Positions 22,901-34,900 of a stretch of 64,000 nt of DNA are shown here, one piece after another (the first letter of the stretch is position 1; every line of letters starts with the position of its first letter). Location: contig CP136063.1 of NCBI GenBank assembly GCA_032622095.1, positions 177,981,956-178,045,955 on the forward strand, given 5' to 3'. The position numbers were made by a program, and so were the translations under genes. This stretch comes from Siphonodentalium dalli. Lineage: Eukaryota; Mollusca; Scaphopoda; Gadilida; Siphonodentaliidae. Under the pieces are notes generated by a model that was given only the letters and a program-made list of their open reading frames with translations, had not been told where the DNA came from and made no database searches.

Positions 22901-25900
22901 GGGTCAGCGTGAACACTGTGTACCACTAGTTAATTAACATGTACTTCATTTATGAGATAAAGTGATTGAATCACACCAATACTAAGTACTGCTGGGGTAG
23001 TGTAGTTGCGAGTTTTAACTGATGCACATGTCAAATTTCAATGTGAATATTTTTTTTATTAAATACCTGGATTGTCCCGTAACAAAAAACATATACTCCG
23101 TGAAACTTAACTTTACAGGCACAAACTTATTAATGCCCAACACCTTGGGACCAATTGGTGCCTGTCTTTTTGTCCAGCACCAATATTTTAGTTATTTCCA
23201 GGCTTCGTCTGGAACCCATGGATGCATCTTTAACACAATTTTAACCCTTCCATGACTGGAGCTTCCTGAAATTTTGTGAAAACCCTGTGCCAATGTATTC
23301 TCTTATATATGTGAGTCTCCTGTAGGGAGCCTCACATATATACCGGTATAGAGATTATTACATTGGCCTAACAATATTTACTTTGACCTTGTAAGCCAAT
23401 GCATTCTCTTGTATATGCGAGGCTCCCTTTGGGAGACTCGCATATATAAGAGAATGCATGGCACTGTATTGGCACAGGATCTTTAATGCTACACCAACGC
23501 AACTCCCATCATGAAAGGGTTATGTAATAACATTTGGATATGGCAAGCTTTAAAGATGAGCCTTATATTCAAGCCTGGATATAGTGTGTCTGACATTTGC
23601 AGAATGAGGTCACCAAAGGTCGAATTTAGTACATGTAATGCTATAACGGTACCGCACAGTGGGCTAGCATCACCAAATTCACTCCTGAGAATCTCATTCT
23701 GCTTAGGCCTAATCTTCTGGGAAGTATGTATAGTCTCAACATTGTTTTTAGTTAATTTTTCCCTTCTGTTCAGTTTCTATATCCCCTAATTTGCAGAAGA
23801 TAAATTGCATAATAGAGGTGACTAATGTGTGAACATCACCAACTTCAATCTGATCCTGCATACGTAGGTCTCCATATAGCAGCTGCCTAAGCAGAATAAG
23901 GTCTCCAGATGGTAAATTTGGTAACACTTGCCCATGCAGCGGGCTAGCATCACTAAATTCACCCTCATGCTGCAAATGTCAGACACAATATATCCAGGTT
24001 TGCCTTACATGTATATTACTTACCAAGTTGATCTTTGAGTGCTTCAATCTCACCCATCGTCTTTTTGTAATTATCTTCCAGCTCCAAGGTGGCATCTGTT
24101 AAAGAAAAGAGGGAGAATTTTCAGTTTGCAATGAATTTCTAAGTTCCACATGTTCAATTAGTAGATCATCTTGAAAACTCAAAAAATTGCACATCCATGG
24201 GTTTGTCAGAATTGAGCTACCAGTGCAGCTGAAGGGGTCAATGTCAGGTTCATTTTGGTGTGTTTGGTACCAAGCTTTACGAAAAGGTGTTTTTTGGGTA
24301 GTACCCAGCTTGACCTTTGCATCCATTCACATGGCGCATAGGTAGTCATTTTAAAAACTGTTATTCCTGCCTCTCATTTGCTTTTATCAGCGACATAATG
24401 TTGAAGGTGATAATTTCTATATAGTCCAGGAGATATTGGTAGACCTCTGCTACCCCCCCCCCCCCCCCCCCCCCCAGGACTCAACTTCACCCCGGCCATT
24501 TTTGTATATGCACCAGGTCTCTTTGATCGCCGTTATTATAAAGATGATGTCACATGCGGTCTTGTTTTCTGTTCGATTCGTTATGGTAATATACAACCCT
24601 TACAAATTAGCCAAAAATCTGACACAAAAATCCAATATGACGGCCAAGATGGCCACCAAAATGTGAAAATTTGATATTTTTCGGACATTTCATCACCTTT
24701 CGTTTGTCTCTGTTGGAAATTATTGGCACCTTGACGCGATTTTATACATTTATCGTCTAGAAGAGTCATTGGCGAACACATGGGGACCATAATATACATT
24801 CCTTGCTGGATATTTTTGTGCGATATCACGTTTTCCCAAATGCCGGTATAATCTGGTCAAAGCCAAAACGACGCTAATAACGCAATGTCTGTTTCGAATC
24901 AATGAATGTTATTGCTATCATAAAAAAACCCAAGCGTATATATGTGCAGGAGATACTCGAGCTAGGATTCCTCTTATACCTGAGTTGAGAATATTCACCC
25001 AAATCCAAGATGGCGGCCAAAATGGCCACCAGAAATAGAAAAATCGCCAAAAATCGCTGATTTTAACATCAGTGAGAGTTATTGTCACGACAACTCCACA
25101 CCTGCTTACTATTGTGAGTTGGGAACACTGAGGCGAAGAACTGTCCTTATATCACATCCAAATAAAAGTCCCCCAAATCCAAAATGGCGCCCACAATGGC
25201 GGACAAATTTAGAAAAATCACCGAAATTCCCTCATTTTCACATCATTGGGCATTATTGTCGAGAAAACTCCACACATGCTGACAGTTGAGTTGGAAATAC
25301 TGAGGTGAAGTAATTACCTTGCATCTGATGAAGGAAATTGTTTCCCAAATTGAAGATGGCGGCCAAAATGGCGTCCGAAATTTGAAAACAAGCTTACATT
25401 CCTTTACTTTCTTACTATGGACGTTAATGTTACGCGAATTCTATGCACAATTACATGTTCATATGGAACATTGATATGAAGTATTCATTTGAGTTTGGCC
25501 AACTCTCACAGTCAAGATGGCTGCCAAGCTGGTGGCCAGAAATTGAAAAGAAGTCGAAATTGGCACATACTAATTTCAACTTTTGTCATAATATCAATAT
25601 GTATGGATTGGACGAAACGGTACATAAGCCATCTATTAGTTCCAACATAGGTCGTCGCGTTCTGGAATGATGAAAACCCACAATAATTGCGATGTGGCAT
25701 TTTGAAGTCCATTCTCCACTAAGCGCCCATAATGGCCGTAACCGTATATGGGTGCGCCGAATAGTCATATTATGACTTCCAACAACCAAAACAACAGTAC
25801 CTGAGCTTATTCTGATTTGCCACATTCAGCATTATCTGGACCAGCATCCATTTCTTCGTCACATTAATCTATCTCGCTCACACCAACACAGTTTTCTACA

Positions 25901-28900
25901 CTTCTTGGTAGAAGGGTCCCACTAATCGGAATATTTCAAACAACACATATGCCGGTGTCAAGCTCACGTGTTTGTCTCTAAAGCTGGGAATTCTTATCCT
26001 TATTCTTGGCGAGCTTCATTCGTGGTAGCTTATGGTATAGTTCAGATGCTACATATGGGATCTGAGTGTCATCTTGCGTGATAAACTAGAAAGGTATGCG
26101 GTCGATGCGTATACTAGCTTTCAGAAGGACCTCTCTATCTGCATATTTTTCAGATTTGGTTACCTAATGTGGATAACAAATGTACATTTGGTGATCTTCC
26201 CTTCCAGCCACTTCTCAATATATGGTTCATCAATTCACATATTCACGTACTGACGTAGCCGGACAACTTCTGTATATGGCTTCTAATGTTGAAAGCCTAA
26301 CATTTGACGGATGCCTTTCTGCTAGCGTAGAAGACCATAATGGATAATATACCCACACTTCTTGACCATGATCATATGAACAGTCCTGGTGGCGTCCAGC
26401 AGTCGTCTCATCGTACAGATCCAAGCAGATAACAATACATGCAGTGCTACATGTACTAGTAGTTTGTGGGCATGTGTCATGATAGTGGAAATGAAATTGG
26501 ACCATGACTGCATCGCCCCTTCTTTGGGTATGTTTTAGATTCAGACATGATCTCATGTGGCTTTGCTTTCCTTGTATGCCAAGATTGTATCTTCCAATCC
26601 GTTTGGAAGCCGTTCTTAATCAACTGGACCAGGCGTGTACCATTGGCTACTACTATATAAGCCCCACGCAGACTGGGATGTACCGGTAGTCTAAAGGACG
26701 ATGCATTTGAGAGTTGATATGTCATACTCACGCTAGGTGGTGGTCGGTATGTACTAGTACAATGTCATCAACACATGGGTGAAATGTTCAACGCGAAGAA
26801 CATCTAGATAGAGGAATGTTACTTTGATGAGATCTTGCATTCAGTTTAACCTACGTTGGGTACACCAAGTGATTTCTTGGTAACATCACCATTCAAAACC
26901 ATTGTCCTGCATGAGACATATTAACTACTAGCTATATTCTAAAGTTATTTTATATAAAGCTATATGATCATAAAGGTCACGTTCACCAACGTCCACATAT
27001 ATTGCCGTCAAGACAATAAATTGTTCTTTAAACACAGTGAAACAAGAGGTGGCATCAGAGATGCTGTGTCTCGTTTTCGGTGGCTTACCGCCGGTGGCAA
27101 CCGCCAATTGGTGTGCATCAGTATCGGTAGACTAATTAATAGGTAAAATCGAAAAATGACTAATTAAGGGCCATAACTCCATCAAATTTGATCGGGCCAG
27201 GCGGGTTTTCGAACTCGTCCGAAATATTCTTGGCAAGTATGTCTGTTCCAAATTTTAAACAAATCGGAGGACGTTTGTTGAAGTTATCGCGCTAACGAGC
27301 TAAAAATTAACGAAAAATGACTAATTAAGGGCCATAACTCTATAAAATTTTATTGGGCCAGGCTGGTTTTCAAACTCGTCCACGATATTATTGGAAGACA
27401 CTTATATACCAAATTTTAGTTGAATCGGATGACGTTTGTTGAAGTTATCGCGCTAACGAGCTGAAAATTCGTACAAAATGACTACTTAAGGACCATAACT
27501 CTATCAAATTTTATCGGACCGGGCCGGTTTTCTAACTCGTCCGAGGTATTCTTGGGGAGAAACCTATATATCAAAATTTCAATCAAATACGATGATGTTT
27601 GTTGAAGTTATCACGCTAACGAGCTGAAAATTCGTGAAAAATGACTAATTAAGGGCCATAACTCTATCAAATTTTATCGGACCAGGCCGGTTTTCGAACT
27701 CGTCCGAGATATTCTTGGGAGACACCTATATCCCAAATTTCAATCGAATCAGATAACGTTTGTTGAAGTTGTTGCGCTAACGAGCCTAAAATCAGTGAAA
27801 AATGGCAAAGGGCCATAACTGTAATAAATGTGCGGACGAACCCGATTTTTTGTCTGCAGCTTACGTGCATGGATATGTACTCACACACCAAATCTTTTTT
27901 TAATCCGTCAATAAACGGTTGAGTTATAAGCAAAACACGTCGCACACCCGCCCGCCCACCGTCCCTCATCAAACTATAAGTCGAGTTTTGGAAAAAAACT
28001 TGACTAATAAATGCACCACAGTTCCTGACATTTTCTTGAATAATACCGCCCACATACTGACACTAACCCTGAGAGAGGATAACAACAACGCATACCTTCA
28101 TTCCATAAAGACATTATCCTTCAGCCCATCTGACTGTTCTGGGGAGGCTAGGATAGTATTATCCAGACAAAATTATACGTATAGTCAAGTTGATTCAGAA
28201 TGGCCGTGAAACGGATGTGGAAATAAATCTTACCACACCAAAAACACCAACACGCATGACATTCTATATCTGAAACATGCACCTGGTGTAGGGGTGTATA
28301 CCGTGGCCCATTTCATTCCCACTGTCATGGCGCATTTCCACAAACTAGCACCGCGAGTATTGTTCTTCTCTGCTGGGAGCTATTCGACGAGACGACTGCG
28401 GGACGTCACACAGTTTGCTTAGGATCATAGTCAAGAAGTGTGGGTAGTCAGTACATTATGGTCTTCTCCATAGCAGATAGGCATCTGTCCAAGGGAATGA
28501 GACAGCTAGCTACCTTCGAAACACTGCCGAAGTTCTCCAAGAATGCCAATACGTTCTCTAAGTGTGTGAGTTGAACCATCTATTGAGAAGTGACTAGTTA
28601 ACTGGGAAGTTCGCCAGGTGTACATGTCGTTATCCCCATGTGGTATGAGAAAGACATACATAGAGATGACCTTCTGTAAGCTTGTATACTTATCGACCAT
28701 ATGCCTTTCTAGTTCAAGATGACGAACAAATCCCATATTTAGCAAGTATTTAAAATCTTAAGCTAGACACCAGAAAATAAAATGTTTGAAACGCTATGCT
28801 TAGAGGGACCCTTCTCCCAGGAAGTGTTGAATACTTTGTCGGTGTGAGCGACCTAGATTTATCAGGCAAAGAAATGGAAACTGGTCCAGATCATTAAGGA

Positions 28901-31900
28901 CGTGGCAAATCAGAATCTGTTATCTGGTACTCTCAGGTGCCTAATAATCGTGATGGCCTAATAATAGTGATGTGTGGGGATTTAGGCTGAAATTAATAAT
29001 AGTGATGGCAATTTCACTCTATGTCTCAATTCCAAATAGTGATCGTTGGGAATTTTCTCCAAAATTAATAATCGTACTGACACTATTATTTGGCACCTGA
29101 GAGTAATTGTTCTATTAATATGGCTATTCGGCGCACCTATGGTTACGGCCATTATCGGCGCGAAGTGCCGAATGGATTTCGAAATGCCACGTATTAATTG
29201 TGGGTTTTCGTACTTCCAGAAGGATACGAGCAATGTTATGCGTTTCGATACGTTTTAAGTTGAACTAATAGATGGTTTGTGTATAATTTTGTCCACACAT
29301 ATCGATATTATGACAAAAAGTGTATGTGAAAATATCGATTTCTTTTCAATTTCTGGCCTCCAGTTTAGCTGCCATCTTGACCTTGAGTATCAATAACCAA
29401 ACTCAAATGAATACTTCATATCAATATTCCATATCAACATGTAACGGTGGGTAGAATTCGCGAAACAGTAACGCCCATCGTAAGAAAGTAAAGGAATGTA
29501 GGCGTGTTTTCAAATATCGGTCACCATTTTGGACGCCATCTTAGATTTGGAAAATCATTTCTTGCATGGGATGTAAGGTAATTACTTCACCACAGTATTT
29601 CCAACTCAGCTGTAAGCATGGGTGGAGTCTCGAAAATAATGCCCAATGATGTGAATATGAGGAATTTTCGGTGATTTTTCTAAATCTGTCCGCCATTGTG
29701 GGCGCCATTTTGGATTTGGGGGACTTTTATTTGGATGCAATATAAGGACAGTTCTTCGACTCAGTGTTCCCAACTCACAATAATTCAAATCCACCAATAG
29801 ATTCAATACGAGACAATGAGTTCATACTAAATCCATCCATATGAATTAATGTTACATCTTTTTCTCTGAGTCCACCTTTACTCTCAAATCCCCCCACACC
29901 ATCTGAAACGTCCCTTATTCAGATGACCTAAATAGACAAGCCTTTGTACATATACCTGATAACAGTAAAATATTACCTATTGAATGTATTGGCCATTGCA
30001 GCAGTGAATCATTGTTGTAATTTTTAATTTAAGACTTAGGCCTTAGTACTATTTTAATTCTAGGTAAACTTTTCTGTTATTCTTTAGTCCACCAAAGTAG
30101 CTAGACTGATGACTAGGCCAAAACAAAAATATACCTGTGTTTCTGGTGACATGCAAGAAAAAAATAGGGGCGGGGGGGTGTCTTTTCATTTTATTTTCAT
30201 CTTTGCTCAAAATTAATATGAATGCGACCCCCAAGCCAACTTCTCCTTGTTTGTAATTGACTTATAAAATAATAAAACTAAGTAGATTCCATTAGAATAT
30301 AGTGTATTTTCATTGTTTTATTGAATAAAAGATGGAAAAGCATGATGTTTACAATAGAGATCGATATTTTCCATGAAAAAGCTATTAACGTTCCCTGTTT
30401 GTGAACAATATTCAACCTGCTTAAAAGATCACCACCCTCCCACAAATGCTCAATGTTTGCATCCATACTAGGGCCAAAAAAAAAACATCTCTGTTTCTGT
30501 TAATACAGGGAAATTTTTCCAGGCAGGGATTTTTTTTTAACCAGTAATTTGAAAGCGATAAAATAGTATAGTACACCCCTTTAACGTGCATTAAAGAGTT
30601 TTTAATATCACATACTTAGTGAGGTATGTCATTTTCCTTTAAGCAGGTGTACACCTATATCAGTTCACTTGATCCCAATAAACTTTCAGAGACAACTTTA
30701 CAATGTATATTTTTGCTACTAGAATGAGCTCCTGTGTGAAGAACCAAGGTATTGGCTATGACCATGGGTTTAGAGTGATTCCTCTTGCATGGAATATCTC
30801 TGATGTTCATGGGCTTGAGGTTACACATTTTATGCCATCCTATTCAGTTGTGCCGACGCAATTTTTCAGGTGGTGCTGGTGTTGAAAGGGAGATCGTTTT
30901 ATGCAATAAATACTTGCCATTTCAATCAAACATATTGTATGTTCATTCCCTCATATTTCTCTTCATAGAAGATCATTATTTTTAGATGACAACTTGTCCA
31001 TATTATCAAATCAATAAATAGTATTGTTCAAGGTCACATATTTCCGACCTATTTCGTTTCAACCCCGGAAAGTTTTAATTAGCAGAAGTTATTACCTGCT
31101 ATCTTTCAGTGCAATTAATAGCAAGTTATCACATACAGTACAGGGGCACCGGAAGGAATTTATATTGCCCCGACCATATAATTGTTAGATAAACATGATA
31201 CAGGTTGCCAAAGGCCACCATGGTCTGCCGAAGAGCTCGAGAGGGGTGTCCCCTCTCGAAGGTGGGGGGTCCGGGGGTAACCCCCGTGACTTTAAGACCA
31301 AAATGGAGCGCATTTCCTTGGTTTAAATAGACTTAATGGGCTTTATTTATGTCATTTATATGTCTACACAAAGAGGTGGATTACACTAATTGCACACATC
31401 TGCTACTGAAGTGTGCCAACACTTTATCACAGACTCATGCATGGTCCCAGATGGACAATAAATATCATCTCGTAATTACACATTAGATAGGATAAATTAA
31501 ATGTTATTGCAAGAACATCTATTAAATGGCACCATAAATAAAATGGAACCATAAACCCATATACTAGTAGTTAGCGATGGCATATATTGTTAATATTTTC
31601 AATGTTGGTCACTGCCCCATGCTGCTAATAAGGATCACATTCTGTCATTAGGAGGAAGTGTTGTGCTATTTTGCATTATATCTCCAGAATATAGCTATTT
31701 TATTATCCTATCCAACCACACCAACAGCTGTACCGCTTTACCCGTGAACTAAATATCACATAGTTGTAGTGGCAGAGTGATAAAGGCTGACAGTGATAAT
31801 TTGGCTTGAACTTTTAATGGTATTTATATGCTTTCACAAACAGCATGACATATACTATTATTGCCCCGACCATAGTCGGGGTAGATCCGGCACCCTTGCA

Positions 31901-34900
31901 GTACATGTACATGTTTGGACATCAGATGATCAGAAATGCGTGTTTAATATTTGCATACAGTGTTAGTTGTTTCTATCTAACTAGTATTTGCTACTAAGTC
32001 AGTATAAAGATCGAAGAGTCTGCCGCAAATAGTTATGCTGAGTTGATTCACGTGACCCGCATGTGTTTGTTGTATGACACAGTGACCCAGTTAGTGTGTC
32101 CTTCATAACAGGCAGCTGTTTATTTAAATTGGGTTAAAGGTACTCAACCCGATAAAACTCCTCTCAATTACTATTTCAATGGCTTCGGGGGTCAAAAATA
32201 TTTGATTCGAGTCGAGGAAGTCACCCATCAAAGCTCAGATTTGTTAGATATCGATTTTAGAAATCTATTATTTTTCATTATCGGGAATACTATCTGGCCC
32301 AGAACTCAGTCAAAATTGCGTTAAAATTACCACTTGATTTTAGAGTTATTCATCCTTGTCTGTTTGAATAGATTTGGAGTACACATCCAGAGCAGATTAC
32401 GGCAGTTATTAGTACTGATCTCGAGAACATAACAAATTTGAAAAATCAATATCTAATAACTCTGAGCTTTGTTTGATGGGTTCCTCGACTCGAATCAAAT
32501 ATTTTTTACCCCCAAAGCCAAAGAAATAGTAATATAGGACCCTCTGATCTGATTGTTGTTGTTGGAATCTGTTGAGATGGGGACCCTCTTTACGGGTTGA
32601 GTACCTTTAAGCTCTGGTTTCTGTGAATACTCCAGGATGCCTATGCATTTTATATTGGGCAATGTCGATTTACCTGGGCAATGTCGATTGTCGACGCTAA
32701 ATCCCAGGGCTGATTACGGAATACGGACTGTCATTTTCCCGCCAAAATGCACATGCTTTTCACAGCTTAATTTTGTCGCGAACAGAGTTGTCTTTCAAGC
32801 ATGGTTTGTCGCCAATTCCGTGAAGGAATTCAAGGGAGCTACCGGTATAATAATACATTGTAAAATACACAGCACAATAAAAATATAGGGGGGTTTCCAA
32901 AGTGACTTGTCATGGTATGGTTTGATTTAAGCCATGCCACTAGTATTCGCGGTGTATAGCATGGCCGACCAGGTTGTCTTATATTTATATCTAGAATGCA
33001 CGATTTCATACGCTGGCCTACACATGCGTCAGTTGTGTTTGCGATGCCGTGGGTGGTTAGTTCTGCTGTTGGTATTGGGAAAACAAGATATTAACACACG
33101 GACATGTTATTGCGGTCTTCTGGGAGAAAAAATTGAGACCGGCAAGAAAATCTCAGCCAGGCCGGGTACAGTACACCTTTTAATGCCTATCTATAACTAC
33201 AGAATGTTGAGAAAATCTATGTCCAAACTCATTTAAATTCTATTAACCACTACCCCTTCACATAACACATTGAGCTAATAAACGTATATAGGCTCAATCA
33301 TGAACCATAAGCCTAAAAGACATCGTTTTATTCTTGTTTCATGTTCCCTATTTTCGAGGTACCGGTACTACGACAGTAGTCCGTTATATTGCAATGAAAT
33401 TCCAGTTTTTGGGTGTGTTTTGTGAGCATGATTTACATAGTTAATTAACTTAATTATGCTAATGACTCATTGAATTAAATTAATGACTGCAACTAATAGA
33501 AAATGGGAGATGATTTTGATTATTTGTACATGGAATTTTTCCAGGTGGCACAAAAATTAAACGGGATGCGTACGAATTTTGCAAAATGAATAAAATGAAA
33601 ACTGTCGTGAGCTCCGAAATAGGGGCGGGCGGGTCACCGGAAACACAGGTATATATTTTTTTGGCCCTATTATTACCACATTATAGGGCGTTCTCTAGTA
33701 GATTAACAGTATTTTACCCGCATGATAAGATTCCATAATTTTGAGGTGAAGTTGTCAGACCAGAAACGGGCGTTAATGAAGCTTTGTTTTCATTAACACC
33801 CGCTTCCAGTTAAGTCATCGATCACGTGATCACACAAGGACGGAGTGGTAATAATAGTAAATATCATGATTTTGTCGGGGCGCATTTGTTTATTAACGCC
33901 AATAACGGCCCTCCAGGAATGATTAACAGCCCTCAGTCCAGTATTAGTGGCCCTCGACTGGGTCTCGGGCCTCTAATTGGGCCTTGGGCTGTTAATAATT
34001 CCTGTCAGGCCGTTATTGTGTTAATAAACCATAAGACGATAAGTTGCATAACGCCCTAAAAACTTATTGCAATTGGTATATTCGGGTAAGAGGTATTTAT
34101 GAGTCGTTATTTACATGTACCATCATGAGGAAAAGAACAGTCGAAAATTTCCAAATATAAATAAGTTCTTTCCCGATAAATCTACTTGCAATTCAACCTT
34201 GGTGCCACGACTAGTTATCAGCTGGTTATTCTTTAAGTTTAGCCTAAAACTTTATCAAATTGAAATTATGACAAATATCAGGTCTGGCAAATGTGAGAAT
34301 ACAGCTACAATAGCTGTATTCAGCTAACCTACTAGTAGCTGTATTCAGCTATATATTATACTCTCAAACCGGCTGTTTTTCGATAATAAACTAGAAGCGC
34401 TAATTTGCGCATCGAAATTAGGCTACCATATATTCTCCGGTCACCCTCAACCAAATCAAAATCGTCGCTTGTTATCTGACAAAGTGTTGCCTTTTGTCGG
34501 CACGGCGATGGTGATTATGTGTGAAAACTTACAACGGCGGTCGAAAATACATTAAATACAATATTTATCACCGAAGATGGAACATCTTAATCATTCCCGG
34601 AAGTATCAATATGATTGCTGGCCTAAAATGCAGTTTGGTTGGTGCGTTAAAACAGGTGAACGTCTCTAGCCAGAGTTTAACCGAGCGAGTTCCACTCACT
34701 GCTTGAGCTGACTCTCTCCAAAAATACGGAAACGCATACATGTATGTCGAATCGCGAAAATACAGATAACAATGTTATGTTTAATAGTAAGTCTTCACAC
34801 ATATATTTTCCCGCCAAAACAGATTGAATAGTTCTGACTCGATAACGACCAGGACTTCATGTTTGAAATACTTGAGAAATTATATAAGTCGCATTTTCAT

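Larger units (their letters stand above)
24424..29783. mobile_element. giant fold-back element A (right end truncated)
   Basis: The left end TA|GTCCAGGAGATATTGG with a long C-run and GGACTCAACTTCACCCC matches the end of fold-back B (45806). The left arm from 25110 to about 26500 returns inverted at about 28290-29783 (for example GTGAGTTGGGAACACTGAG facing CTCAGTGTTCCCAACTCAC). The outer 690 bp of the right arm is missing. Arms hold repeated CCAAGATGGCGGCCAAAATG-like units. The loop holds a five-unit tandem repeat (27140-27940). A small nested element interrupts the right arm (28930-29103). No transposase seen. It lies within DRC12 intron 1. Confidence 0.85.
30116..33667. mobile_element. 3.5-kb TA-flanked element with nested insertions
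   Basis: Left end TA|GGCCAAAACAAAAATATACC then TGTGTTTCTGGTGAC; right end GGTCACCGGAAACACAGG then TATATTTTTTTGGCCC|TA. The two subterminal parts are the same ones joined in the short MITE at 14019-14416. Two other elements (31142-31896 and 32138-32606) are nested in it, so its own length is about 2.3 kb. Frames at 32637-33236 have no recognisable domain. Confidence 0.75.

Noticed and set aside
24450-24476. Long C-run (and G/C-runs at 2377, 4242, 10855, 50870, 61810) as possible G-quadruplex regulators.
   Set aside because: They lie in transposon arms and are simple homopolymers; no positional link to the two genes.
32637-33236. Two plus-strand frames of 83 and 100 codons.
   Set aside because: They sit inside the 30116-33667 element and show no transposase or other domain.
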